Positions 7,197 through 13,401 of a stretch of 13,401 nucleotides of DNA are shown in pieces. Under the pieces are notes generated by a model. The model searched no databases. It was not told the origin of the DNA and saw only the letters and a list, made by a program, of their open reading frames with translations. The position numbers and the translations under genes are program-made. Each line of letters begins with the position of its first letter. Position 1 is the stretch's first letter. The DNA is from Rickettsiales bacterium (GTDB taxonomy: Bacteria > Pseudomonadota > Alphaproteobacteria > Rickettsiales > UBA3002), in contig JAIXZB010000016.1 of NCBI GenBank assembly GCA_027489915.1, positions 1 through 13,401 on the forward strand, given 5' to 3'.

Positions 7197-7315
7197 ACGG
7201 CTCCAAAAATGCCCAGATGCTAGGAGTCGCGGAGCACAGGGAGGGAGTGTAGCAGCGCTACATAACCGAACGAGCACCGCAAGACGACAACGCAGATGGG
7301 TGCTTTTCGAGCCGT
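7197..7315. repeat. Palindromic repeat element (copy 2) between convergent genes
   Basis: This occupies most of the 163-nt gap between the glycine-zipper gene and yqhA. Arms 7197-7215 and 7297-7315 pair over 19 positions: 15 Watson-Crick, 2 G/U and 2 mismatches, including C/C at position 8, the same place as in the mrp copy. The central hairpin TGTAGC-AGC-GCTACA (7248-7262) and the stretches CCAGATGCTAG and CGACAACGCAGATGG match the mrp copy closely. The total length is 119 nt, as in the mrp copy. With two convergent genes around it, the hairpin could also help end transcription. Nothing else is recognisable in 7160-7196. Confidence 0.85.
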
Positions 7316-7322
7316 CCCGCAG

Positions 7323-7838
7323 TTATTTCTTTTTGGGGCCGTAGGCTACGCGATCCATCAGTGCCAGCATCACGCCAGACACCACAAACACAAGGTGAAT
7401 AATCACCATCCACATAATATCCTTTTCAGAATATTTCTTGATATCCATAAATACTTTCAGCAAATGGATCCCCGATATCGCGACAATCGAAGCAATCAGC
7501 TTCAACTTCATCGCCGCAAAATCCACTTTGCCTTTCCACTCAAATTGATCCTCATGATCATCGATATTGATTTTCGAGACAAAACTTTCGTAGCCCGAAA
7601 AAATCACAATCAGCAGAAGGTTTCCTGCAAGCGACAAATCAATCAACGCCAGCGCCGCCAGAATTACATCACTCGTACCGAGCGATCCGATGTTCGAGAA
7701 GACATGAAAAATTTCCTGCACAAACGTGAACAGAAGCGCCACCAACGCCAGCACCAGACCAAGGTAAAACGGTGCCATCAACCAGCGGCTGGCAAACAAC
7801 CCGCGCTCCAGTGCGCGCTCTACAGCATTGCTTGCCAT
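7323..7838 (-). CDS. yqhA: YqhA-family (UPF0114) inner-membrane protein
   Basis: This 171-residue integral membrane protein belongs to a conserved family of unknown function. The N-terminal stretch ERGLFASRWLMAPFYLGL and the central SGYESFVSKI closely match what I recall of E. coli YqhA. Likely membrane helices are about 18-42, 58-82, 112-130 and 140-163, with a charged loop (NIDDHEDQFEWKGKVD, about 91-106) between the second and third. I chose the ATG at 7838 over an upstream TTG at 7859 because it fits the family's N-terminus and lies only 2 nt past the stop of the preceding gene, implying co-transcription with the SH3-like periplasmic protein and perhaps thyX. The stop is 8 nt from the palindromic element. 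The family's biochemical role is not established. Confidence 0.92.
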   Translation of the reverse strand: MASNAVERALERGLFASRWLMAPFYLGLVLALVALLFTFVQEIFHVFSNIGSLGTSDVILAALALIDLSLAGNLLLIVIFSGYESFVSKINIDDHEDQFEWKGKVDFAAMKLKLIASIVAISGIHLLKVFMDIKKYSEKDIMWMVIIHLVFVVSGVMLALMDRVAYGPKKK

Positions 7839-7840
7839 GA

Positions 7841-8668
7841 CTATTCTTTCACGGGGCAAACTTCGGGTTGCAACCAGAGTTGTGGCGAGCCGCTTGGTGC
7901 AAACATCGACACCACACCTTCTTTACCTTCACCCACCAGTGGGTTTCCACCCGCCTGACACGTGCCAGCCGTTAAACGCACACGCATTTTCCCACCTTCA
8001 AGCTTAATGAGTATAAAGCGTGCAGGCGAGTTCACTTTGGTTTGCGTGCCATCATCTTCGGTCAAAATCACTTCCGTAAGCGGCATAATATCTGCCTTGT
8101 CCGTGCGTGCACTGCTCAGTTGAAACGAAGTAAAACTCGCCTGCTGATACAACTCACTCCAGGGTAAAAACCGCGCGTGATTCGCCACCTTCTGCGTCCA
8201 CTGAAACCAGCCCTGCGCAATCTGCAACCAGCTTCCTTGCACATTCACAATCATCACGCCTTTCTGCTCGGGCGAAAGCATGAATTCCGATACCGGCGTC
8301 TGCACTTCAATAATCGGCGCTTTTTTGTTAAACAAGCGATTGAAGAAACTTGGCTTCCATTCAGGGTCTGGGCCTTTTTTCACCAGTACATGCTGCTGAA
8401 ATTCAATCGTACTACCCGTCGATTGCAGCGTACCCACCACCTCCGCACCCAAATCCGGCTGAGCATATACCTTGATGCCCTCATCAGGCGAAATGGGGCT
8501 CCCCGCCTCACCCGAAGGTACAATCAATCCTGCCCCCATAGGGTTTGCCATCGGCACAGCTTCCGCTGTTTGCTCTGCAGCAGGTGCTTGCTGTGCATCC
8601 TCTGCAAACACTGGCCCAGCAAACGCCACTGTCGCCAACGCTATCAACGCTAAAAATGAAAACCGCAT
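7841..8668 (-). CDS. Secreted periplasmic protein with an SH3-like region, unknown function
   Basis: This is a 275-residue protein. A clear signal peptide is present: MRF, a hydrophobic core (4-20) and a cleavage motif FA-ED near residue 22. A low-complexity Ala/Gln/Pro stretch follows (about 24-45). The segment IKVYAQPDLGAEVVGTL (65-81) and GSWLQIAQGWFQWTQ (145-159) look like the opening strand and core of bacterial SH3-type domains. A lysine-rich loop (KPSFFNRLFNKK, about 105-116) separates them. The C-terminal half is beta-rich and has the only two cysteines, C237 and C271, which could form a disulfide in the periplasm. It sits 67 nt after thyX and 2 nt before yqhA, all on the minus strand. 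I do not recognise a family. Confidence 0.78.
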   Translation of the reverse strand: MRFSFLALIALATVAFAGPVFAEDAQQAPAAEQTAEAVPMANPMGAGLIVPSGEAGSPISPDEGIKVYAQPDLGAEVVGTLQSTGSTIEFQQHVLVKKGPDPEWKPSFFNRLFNKKAPIIEVQTPVSEFMLSPEQKGVMIVNVQGSWLQIAQGWFQWTQKVANHARFLPWSELYQQASFTSFQLSSARTDKADIMPLTEVILTEDDGTQTKVNSPARFILIKLEGGKMRVRLTAGTCQAGGNPLVGEGKEGVVSMFAPSGSPQLWLQPEVCPVKE

Positions 8669-8702
8669 TCGTGCCTACCTTTTTTAGTATTCTATTTCCC
8701 TT

Positions 8703-8724
8703 AAAATCCCGTCCAGCTGAACGG
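8703..8724 (-). terminator. Weak hairpin after thyX
   Basis: On the minus strand, CCGTTCAGCTGGACGG (8724-8709) folds to a 6-bp stem with AGCT loop, one pair being U/G, followed by GGATTTT. The U-tract is short, so this is at most an attenuator between thyX and the downstream gene. Confidence 0.35.
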
Positions 8725-8735
8725 CAAAACTAAAC

Positions 8736-9674
8736 CTAACCAGCCATCCCCAAACTCTTCTGCATCTCATCCCATTCGCGCTTGCTTAAGCCACTTGTTT
8801 CCTGCGTCACAGTTTCGCCTGCAATCATGCGCTTCACTGCTGCTGCTGCGGTGCGCGAAAGGCGCATACCATGCATACGATGCTCCTTAAATGCATCAGT
8901 CGCAAGCGGCACCCATGCTTCCATGATTCTCAAAATCGCATCCGCATAGACACGGATTTCGTATTGCGCATGCGGGTCGGCACGCAGCATCACAAAATGC
9001 ATCAGATTATGCAGGTCAATTTTCCAATACCACTGCGTGTAATAATTCAGCGTCAGATTCATTCGCGCAAGTTCACGCGCAATCCCAGGCGCTTCCATAT
9101 CGAGCACATTGCCCTGCGCATCCGCATTCATCAGCTGCTCATAATGGCCATATACTTGCTCAGCATCCGTACGCAGCATGGCAATCACCTTCGCCGATTC
9201 CTCAGCCGAAAGCGTATCCCCACGCCCCTGATTATTCACCTTGCTCTGCGCCGCCATATGCTCGGGCGCTGGCACATAAAACTCTTTATCCATCACCGAA
9301 TAACGCGCCGAATATTCATTCACGTTTGCGGTACGGTGACGAATCCATTGCCGCGCCACAAAAATCGGCAGCTTCACATGCAGCTTAATTTCGCACATCT
9401 CAAACGGGGTCGAATGCCAGTGGCGCATCAGGTAATTGATCAGCCCTTTATCCTGACTCACATGCTTGGTCCCTTTGCCGTAACTCACACGCGCCGCCTG
9501 CACAATGGCCGAATCATCGCCCATATAATCAATCAGGCGCACAAACCCGTGGTCAAGCACCGGTATCGCTTCGTAAAGCATCGATTCCAATGCGGGCACC
9601 GTCGCACGGCGCGTAGGGGTCGTATCATTCTGTGTAGCAGAAATATCCTGTTGCTGTTCAGCCGTAAGCGCCAT
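8736..9674 (-). CDS. thyX: Flavin-dependent thymidylate synthase ThyX
   Basis: This is a 312-residue FAD enzyme that methylates dUMP to dTMP using methylenetetrahydrofolate and NADPH, acting as a homotetramer. The ThyX signature is present as RHRTANVNEYSARYS (112-126). Other family blocks are VQAARVSYGKGT (58-69), the HSTPFE segment (87-92), LNLTLNYYTQWYWK-type sequence (about 207-218), and LHNLMHFVMLRADPHAQYEIR (221-241). The C-terminal tail (about 258-312) is longer than in compact ThyX proteins and is, as far as I recall, usual in alphaproteobacteria. The start ATG at 9674 has AAGGA 8 nt upstream. A longer frame beginning with GTG at 9785 would add a Cys-rich stretch unlike ThyX and is rejected. 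Two DnaA boxes lie about 115-135 nt upstream. Confidence 0.97.
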   Translation of the reverse strand: MALTAEQQQDISATQNDTTPTRRATVPALESMLYEAIPVLDHGFVRLIDYMGDDSAIVQAARVSYGKGTKHVSQDKGLINYLMRHWHSTPFEMCEIKLHVKLPIFVARQWIRHRTANVNEYSARYSVMDKEFYVPAPEHMAAQSKVNNQGRGDTLSAEESAKVIAMLRTDAEQVYGHYEQLMNADAQGNVLDMEAPGIARELARMNLTLNYYTQWYWKIDLHNLMHFVMLRADPHAQYEIRVYADAILRIMEAWVPLATDAFKEHRMHGMRLSRTAAAAVKRMIAGETVTQETSGLSKREWDEMQKSLGMAG

Positions 9675-9696
9675 GTGTTGCGTCCTTGTGTGCGAT

Positions 9697-9713
9697 GTTT
9701 CTCTCACAGAAAC
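9697..9713 (-). promoter_or_regulatory. Small inverted repeat in the thyX leader
   Basis: GTTTCT (9697-9702) and AGAAAC (9708-9713) form perfect 6-bp arms around a 5-nt spacer, 22 nt upstream of the thyX start. It could be an operator or a short leader hairpin; no regulator is identifiable. Confidence 0.35.
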
Positions 9714-9788
9714 CATACCTAAAACCGCACACATGCTACGCGCCAGCGCACAAAGCGCAAGCAGCGAACATGCACAAACACACACCTA

Positions 9789-9806
9789 TGTGGATAACGT
9801 GGATAA
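9789..9806 (-). promoter_or_regulatory. Two abutting DnaA boxes upstream of thyX
   Basis: Read on the minus strand, TTATCCACG (9806-9798) is followed directly by TTATCCACA (9797-9789). The second is an exact match to the classical DnaA box, the first differs at the last base. They lie in the 146-bp gap between the end of the 919-residue gene and thyX, next to an AT-rich stretch (9808-9823). Confidence 0.7.
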
Positions 9807-9820
9807 CTTAAATAATATAG

Positions 9821-12580
9821 TTATTGCAGCACCACTGCACCAAGCCCTGTACTACGTGGCACCATCGGAGCATTTGGTCTACGATTACCGTCCGCCCCAT
9901 CCACAGCTACCCCGCCCGAAATAGTATCAGGTGCCGCAACCCCAGATATCTGAGCCTGCGCAGCCCTCACAGGGTTTACTCCCACCACCACTGCTGCTGC
10001 AATATCAGCTGGCGTGGTGGCAATACCGCGCGCTGTAGCTGCGGTGATTTGCTCCTGCACTAAGCGCTGCGCAAGTCCGTTCTCCATTGTCATCGCACCA
10101 TGGCTTTGCACGGCAATGCGTTGCAATTCAGCCCTCTCAGGTCTCGTAAGCGTTGCACGACGCGCATTCAGTTCTTGTGCACGTGCATTAAGCTGTGCTG
10201 CTTCACGCTGCGTTGCCACCAACTCTTTAAGGGTTGGATCTGCATTTTCAGCAACCGCAGCATTAGGGTTAGCGCGCAGCGCATCAATAATGGTGCGCCC
10301 CGCTTTCGCTTCGTCCATCTGACGTCCAATACCACGCACCGTCATTTCAATCATGCTGGGGTCAACATCTGCCCCAAATGCACGTGCGATGGGGCGCGCC
10401 ACTTCATTCACTGCCAAGGTTCCAATACCAATCGCTGCAGGCAATACTGCACCAGCACCTGTAGTAGCCGCAGGTGCAGTCCATGCCGTCGCCACTGTTC
10501 CTGCATCCGTGAACCCACGAATCAACGCTTCCGCTGTACGACCTTGTGCGATAGCCGCACCCGTATTCACCACCGGCAATGCCAACGCTGCATTTTTAGC
10601 TGCATCTTCTGCCGAACCGCCTTGCAACAATGTAATACCGCCTGAAATCACAGGAGCCACTGCAATCACACCCGCACCTGCCACCACACGGGGTGCAGCA
10701 CTTGGCGACACCGAAACAGGTGCAGCTGCTACAGGCGCCGTCGCAACTGCAACAGGAGTCACCGCTTTTGGAATCGCTGAAGCAGGGCCAGCAGGCACAG
10801 ATGTTACCACACGCGCCACCACATCATTAACTGGCACCTGAGGGGTAAGCGGAACCCTTGGCACACCAGAACTTGCAACCGCAGCAGGAGCCGCAGGTGC
10901 GGCAACAGGAGTTGCAACACGGGCTGTAGTCTGCGCAGCGGAACTCCACGGCCCATAAGACTGCACAGGCTGCACACGCGCTGCAGCACCTGCAAATTCA
11001 GCCGTTGCAGCAGGGCTTGAAAACATACGCCCCACTACATCACTCACGCCCGTTCGTGCACCACTACCCATAGTTACTGCACCATCAATCATAGCACCAA
11101 TCGGACGGCGAATCACCGATGCTTCACGCATCGTAGCCAATCTATCATAAGCGCCAAACTCAACACCTTTCACCGCATCAATACCGCGTGTACCTAAACG
11201 CGTAAGCGCACTTGGGGTTTGCTGTGCAAGCCGTGCTTCAAGATCAGGGCGCAGCGACATTTGCAGCGCTTCTCTTGCAGTGGCGCGCACCTGCGCCAAC
11301 TCAGGCGCACTTGCACCCGTTGCACGTGCTGCTTGCACGGCCTCTTTTGCACCCTGCTCCACCACACGGTTAAATGCAGACTCAATACGCGCTGCACCTA
11401 CGCGATCAAAAAACATCCCTGTTTTTTGTGCAATCTGCGCAGGAAGCTCAAATGCCGTTGCCGTAAAAAACGTTGTAATCTGGCCCACACCTGGCACATG
11501 CCTGTTGGTGAAGGGAATACGAAATCCAGTGCCACCAATTTGCGCCGCCTTTGCAGTTGCAAGCGCAGCCGCTGTGCCACCAGCACCAGCAATCGCTAAA
11601 TCACCCACGCCCGAAACCACATGCCCATTGGCAATATCCACCACGCCACTCACCGCACGATCAGCAATCATACCTGAAGTATTAGCCACAACAGTACCAA
11701 GCGCCCCTACACCAGCAGCCACCGCGTCGCGTGTTTGCCCCATCACGCGCTGATCTTCCGTGCGTAACACCGTCGGGTTAGCAGTATCCGCCGCCCCAGT
11801 ACGAAGCACTCGCCCATCGCGCGTGCGTGTTTGCGCATTGCCTGCAGTCATTGCCTCTGCAAGCACGCCACTTGCAAGGCCACTATCCACCAAATCCTTG
11901 CGTACAAGGGTCATAGCAGCATCACGGTTCCAATCACGCAGAATATCTTCAACACTGCGTGGTGTATCCGAGCCACCCAACATCTTCGGCAAAAATCGCT
12001 CCATGATCGAAGTAACAAATGCCTGCGCATAGGTGAGAAACTCACCACTCTGCAATCCTACACTTAAAGGCTTCGGCTGAAAATTCGCTGTGTGTTCATA
12101 GAGCGATCCCGCATACGCAGCTGCAAGCTGTTCTGCCTGACGCTCCGTGAACCGCGCCCTCTGCCCACCATCGCGCGTAAGCAGGCTCGATACATCATTC
12201 ACCACACTCGATAAAAACCGCGGCGCAACCGACCCCGTAGACCAAATTCCACCAATAATAGCACCCGTGCGCCCCGTGGCACCCGCTAATGCATCAGCAG
12301 CCACTCTATTGGCCCCGCTCGCATCTACCGAACTGCTGGTAATCCCAGCCACACTTTGAATGCTATCGCTCGTGAATTTAAATCCCCACGCCGTCATCTG
12401 CTGCATAGCAGTCGCATAATTACCTGCGTTAATTTCTTTTTTAAGTGACTCAAGCTGGCTAGGCGGAAGCGCATAAATACGGTCAAGCTCCAGCAAAAAT
12501 CCCCGCACCCTAAGCGCCGCTTCACGGGCTTCTTGGTTCGGCAAACTAGCAATGGTCGGATAACGTTGTGCTACAGTCAT
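9821..12580 (-). CDS. Large Ala/Val-rich cysteine-free protein, unknown function
   Basis: This is a 919-residue protein I do not recognise. The start is well supported: AGGAGA (12592-12587) lies 6 nt before the ATG. There is no signal peptide and no cysteine. The N-terminal part (about 1-280) is mixed alpha-helical with ordinary composition. A glycine/alanine-rich hydrophobic stretch (about 283-350) could insert in a membrane. A helical region (about 395-530) follows. About 550-645 is an Ala/Pro/Val linker with many APV-type repeats. A second small-residue hydrophobic stretch (about 632-725) and a likely coiled coil (about 782-825, LKELVATQREAAQLNARAQE) precede a polar tail with RRPNAPMVPRS. 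The layout of hydrophobic hairpins, linker and coiled coil would fit a surface, secreted or membrane-remodelling protein, but this is inference. It is divergent from ssrA. Confidence 0.82.
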   Translation of the reverse strand: MTVAQRYPTIASLPNQEAREAALRVRGFLLELDRIYALPPSQLESLKKEINAGNYATAMQQMTAWGFKFTSDSIQSVAGITSSSVDASGANRVAADALAGATGRTGAIIGGIWSTGSVAPRFLSSVVNDVSSLLTRDGGQRARFTERQAEQLAAAYAGSLYEHTANFQPKPLSVGLQSGEFLTYAQAFVTSIMERFLPKMLGGSDTPRSVEDILRDWNRDAAMTLVRKDLVDSGLASGVLAEAMTAGNAQTRTRDGRVLRTGAADTANPTVLRTEDQRVMGQTRDAVAAGVGALGTVVANTSGMIADRAVSGVVDIANGHVVSGVGDLAIAGAGGTAAALATAKAAQIGGTGFRIPFTNRHVPGVGQITTFFTATAFELPAQIAQKTGMFFDRVGAARIESAFNRVVEQGAKEAVQAARATGASAPELAQVRATAREALQMSLRPDLEARLAQQTPSALTRLGTRGIDAVKGVEFGAYDRLATMREASVIRRPIGAMIDGAVTMGSGARTGVSDVVGRMFSSPAATAEFAGAAARVQPVQSYGPWSSAAQTTARVATPVAAPAAPAAVASSGVPRVPLTPQVPVNDVVARVVTSVPAGPASAIPKAVTPVAVATAPVAAAPVSVSPSAAPRVVAGAGVIAVAPVISGGITLLQGGSAEDAAKNAALALPVVNTGAAIAQGRTAEALIRGFTDAGTVATAWTAPAATTGAGAVLPAAIGIGTLAVNEVARPIARAFGADVDPSMIEMTVRGIGRQMDEAKAGRTIIDALRANPNAAVAENADPTLKELVATQREAAQLNARAQELNARRATLTRPERAELQRIAVQSHGAMTMENGLAQRLVQEQITAATARGIATTPADIAAAVVVGVNPVRAAQAQISGVAAPDTISGGVAVDGADGNRRPNAPMVPRSTGLGAVVLQ

Positions 12581-12599
12581 GGTATATCTCCTACTTTGT

Positions 12600-12605
12600 A
12601 CTATA
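12600..12605 (-). promoter_or_regulatory. Candidate -10 element of the 919-residue gene
   Basis: TATAGT on the minus strand (12605-12600) would start a transcript around 12593, right at the AGGAGA ribosome binding site. No good -35 stands at 16-18 nt; a TTGTCA (12633-12628) is 22 nt away. Confidence 0.3.
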
Positions 12606-12673
12606 CCCCATTTTCATGACAGGTTTGTGACAAAATCGCTGCCTAAATAATAAGCAACACACACGGGCTCTCC

Positions 12674-12702
12674 TTGCAAATTCGCACCATATAGGCTATG
12701 TT
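12674..12702 (+). promoter_or_regulatory. Sigma70-type promoter of ssrA
   Basis: TTGCAA (12674-12679) and TATGTT (12697-12702) are separated by 17 nt, giving a start near 12709, just upstream of the acceptor piece of the permuted tmRNA gene. Confidence 0.55.
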
Positions 12703-12779
12703 AGTTCTGCTGTAGTAATACAGCTATGGTGATAAACACATCAGAGAATAGGCGGATTGGACCCGGGGGCGGAACCCGG

Positions 12780-12821
12780 CATCTCCACCAAGCCGCCGCA
12801 TGCGGCGGCTTGGTGGGGATG
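12780..12821 (+). other. tmRNA precursor stem: acceptor stem extended by a 24-nt intervening hairpin
   Basis: The 21-nt halves 12780-12800 and 12801-12821 pair at all 21 positions (20 Watson-Crick and the G3/U wobble), with only the central bases left to form a loop. The helix covers the acceptor stem, the encoded CCA and the intervening sequence, so the joined precursor is one long hairpin that must be cut on both sides, after CCA and before GGGG. Confidence 0.85.
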
Positions 12822-12897
12822 AATTAGGATCGACAACCGTAGTAAAACTGCTGCTTTTGCCTGGTAAGACACCGCCATAAAGGTTCATTTTTTAAGT

Positions 12898-12966
12898 GCA
12901 AACGACAACGTTTCACTCGTTGCTGCTAACGACAATTTTGTCGTAGCGGCTCGTATCGCTGCTTAG
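12898..12966 (+). other. tmRNA tag reading frame, 22 codons with duplicated ANDN
   Basis: The resume codon is GCA at 12898 and the stop is TAG at 12964-12966. The encoded peptide starts ANDNVSLV, has ANDNF again from residue 10, and ends AARIAA. The hydrophobic-Ala-Ala end suits ClpXP-type proteases, and the first ANDN suits SspB-like adaptor or ClpA recognition. It is clearly longer than the roughly 10-15 codons usual for tags. Each ANDN is encoded by nearly the same bases (GCAAACGACAAC, GCTAACGACAAT), which suggests duplication. Confidence 0.88.
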
Positions 12967-13052
12967 TGTAGCTTTACAGAGTCCTAGTCAGTAAACGCAG
13001 CCCGAGGGGAGCTGGGCAACAGAATCCCCTCACCTTCTCACACCCATAAATC

Positions 13053-13143
13053 TGTCACCCCGTATTTATTACGGGGTCTGGCCATCAATATCCACCATCA
13101 AGCCAACTTGCACCCCAGACCCCGCAACACATGCGGGGTGACA
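13053..13143. repeat. 91-bp inverted-repeat element with nested palindromic arms
   Basis: Each 29-nt arm (13053-13081 and 13115-13143) has the form TGTCACCCCG, 9 variable nt, CGGGGTCTGG, in opposite orientation. The two 10-nt blocks on each side match perfectly, while the 9-nt inner loops (TATTTATTA and CAACACATG) differ. A 33-nt middle (13082-13114) shows nothing. Each arm can fold alone (CCCCG with CGGGG) or the two can pair together. It resembles REP/BIME or MITE-like repeats with CACCCCG ends common in some alphaproteobacteria, and may end the ssrA transcript. Confidence 0.82.
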
Positions 13144-13172
13144 CTAAAAAACGCTACCCATCTTTGAAAACA

Positions 13173-13321
13173 GGCGCGACCGCGCCACCACGAAGTGACA
13201 ACGACCCGTTTAGGGCGTTGGACTGAGCGCAAGCGAAGCCCGTAGGGCGAGTATCGTTAAAACGATACGTATCTTCGAGGGTGAATTGCGAAGCAAGAGG
13301 GAGCGGCGAGACGCCCTCCCT
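13173..13321. repeat. Cluster of five short hairpins, no gene recognised
   Basis: Closely spaced inverted repeats: GGCGCG-AC-CGCGCC (13173-13186); CAACG(A)CCC-GTTTA-GGGCGTTG (13199-13220); GCCC-GTA-GGGC (13238-13248); GTATCGTT-AA-AACGATAC (13251-13268); and AGGGAG(C)GGCG-AGA-CGCCCTCCCT (13298-13321). The last one covers the stop of the possible edge gene. Motifs such as GCGCAAGCGAAG and GCGAAGCAAG add to a repeat-like look. Confidence 0.6.
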
Positions 13322-13401
13322 ATGAGCGCAGCGAATCACTAATATAATACCGCTTCCCCGCATCCATCGACCAACGTGCTTTGGGCATCTGTGCAAGTGG
13401 C
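13320..13401 (-). CDS. Possible C-terminal end of an edge-truncated gene
   Basis: On the minus strand a frame entering from the right edge (first full codon at 13400) reads 26 residues, PLAQMPKARWSMDAGKRYYI then SDSLRS, and stops at TAG (13322-13320), directly before a strong hairpin. The start and nearly all of the gene lie outside the window. The residue content is protein-like, but I do not recognise it, and two other frames are also open for part of this stretch. Confidence 0.3.
   Translation of the reverse strand, partial: PLAQMPKARWSMDAGKRYYISDSLRS

Larger units (their letters stand above)
12733..13045 (+). ncRNA. ssrA: Circularly permuted two-piece tmRNA gene
   Basis: tmRNA rescues stalled ribosomes by adding a degradation tag. 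Here the gene is permuted as in alphaproteobacteria: the acceptor piece comes first, ending CATCTCC-A-CCA at 12780-12790, and the coding piece begins GGGGATG at 12815. These ends form a 7-bp acceptor stem, with G3/U as third pair, the alanine identity element for AlaRS. The T arm is CCCGG with loop bases GGGCGGAA rather than the standard TTCGA type. CAACCG (12833-12838) can pair with CGGATTG upstream (12753-12759) as helix 2 with one bulged A. The tag frame is 12898-12966. An H-type pseudoknot follows: GCCC (13000-13003) with GGGC (13014-13017), and GAGGGGA (13004-13010) with TCCCCTC (13025-13031). The outer 5' and 3' ends are approximate. A 24-nt segment (12791-12814) is presumably removed during maturation. 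Confidence 0.93.

Noticed and set aside
9675..9785. N-terminal extension of ThyX from a GTG at 9785
   Set aside because: It would add a Cys/Ala-rich stretch foreign to ThyX, while the ATG at 9674 has a good AAGGA site.
9789..9823. A replication origin (two DnaA boxes plus an AT-rich stretch)
   Set aside because: Only two boxes and a very short AT-rich segment in a 146-bp gap, with no origin-type neighbours such as dnaA, hemE or parAB; promoter control is simpler.
10353..10841. Long open frames on the plus strand opposite the 919-residue gene
   Set aside because: They mirror the Ala/Gly/Val-rich codons of the real gene and have no ribosome binding sites; shadow frames.
13053..13321. A CRISPR array in the repeat-rich right end
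   Set aside because: The repeats are inverted and mutually different; there are no regularly spaced direct repeats.
13154..13396. An 80-codon open frame on the minus strand across the hairpin cluster
   Set aside because: It runs through five inverted repeats, has an unprotein-like mix and no ribosome binding site. It is more likely open by chance; the short frame ending at 13320 reads more like protein.

Overview
The window looks like an alphaproteobacterial chromosome. Three signs support this: a circularly permuted (two-piece) tmRNA gene, a flavin-dependent thymidylate synthase ThyX with the long C-terminal tail seen in this class, and the order hflK-hflC-Do protease followed by a convergent serB, which is familiar from alphaproteobacteria. 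I cannot name the order or genus.

Layout. 1-201 is the 3' end of serB (+). Convergent with it, by a shared CTAG, is an AT-richer kinase-like gene (198-1010, -). Upstream of that lies the membrane quality-control operon hflK-hflC-degP (4686 to 1077, -), with a 34-bp palindrome at the hflC stop codon. mrp (4769-5932, +) is divergent from hflK and carries a 49-codon in-frame palindromic insertion. Next come a cysteine-free hypothetical protein (5926-6618, -) and a divergent glycine-zipper membrane protein (6758-7159, +). A second copy of the mrp palindromic element lies at 7197-7315, between that gene and a convergent yqhA. A co-directional block follows (-): thyX, a periplasmic SH3-like protein, and yqhA. 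Upstream of thyX are two abutting DnaA boxes. A 919-residue, Ala-rich, cysteine-free protein (9821-12580, -) is divergent from the permuted ssrA gene (about 12733-13045, +). The right end (13046-13401) is repeat DNA: a 91-bp inverted-repeat element, then a run of small hairpins, then perhaps the last 26 codons of a gene on the minus strand.

How the genes relate. HflK and HflC are the SPFH pair that forms a membrane complex around FtsH. The Do protease handles misfolded envelope proteins, and tmRNA tags products of stalled ribosomes for proteolysis, so much of the window is protein quality control. Mrp (Fe-S carrier ATPase), ThyX (dTMP) and SerB (serine) are housekeeping functions.

The most notable feature is a family of palindromic elements, 119 nt in both copies. 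One is intergenic; the other has been spliced in frame into mrp just before its switch II motif. The two copies share a conserved core and have outer stem base pairs that differ but remain paired. The situation resembles the Rickettsia palindromic elements, but I cannot assign these copies to any described family from sequence alone. The tmRNA is also unusual: its tag is 22 codons long and contains the ANDN motif twice.
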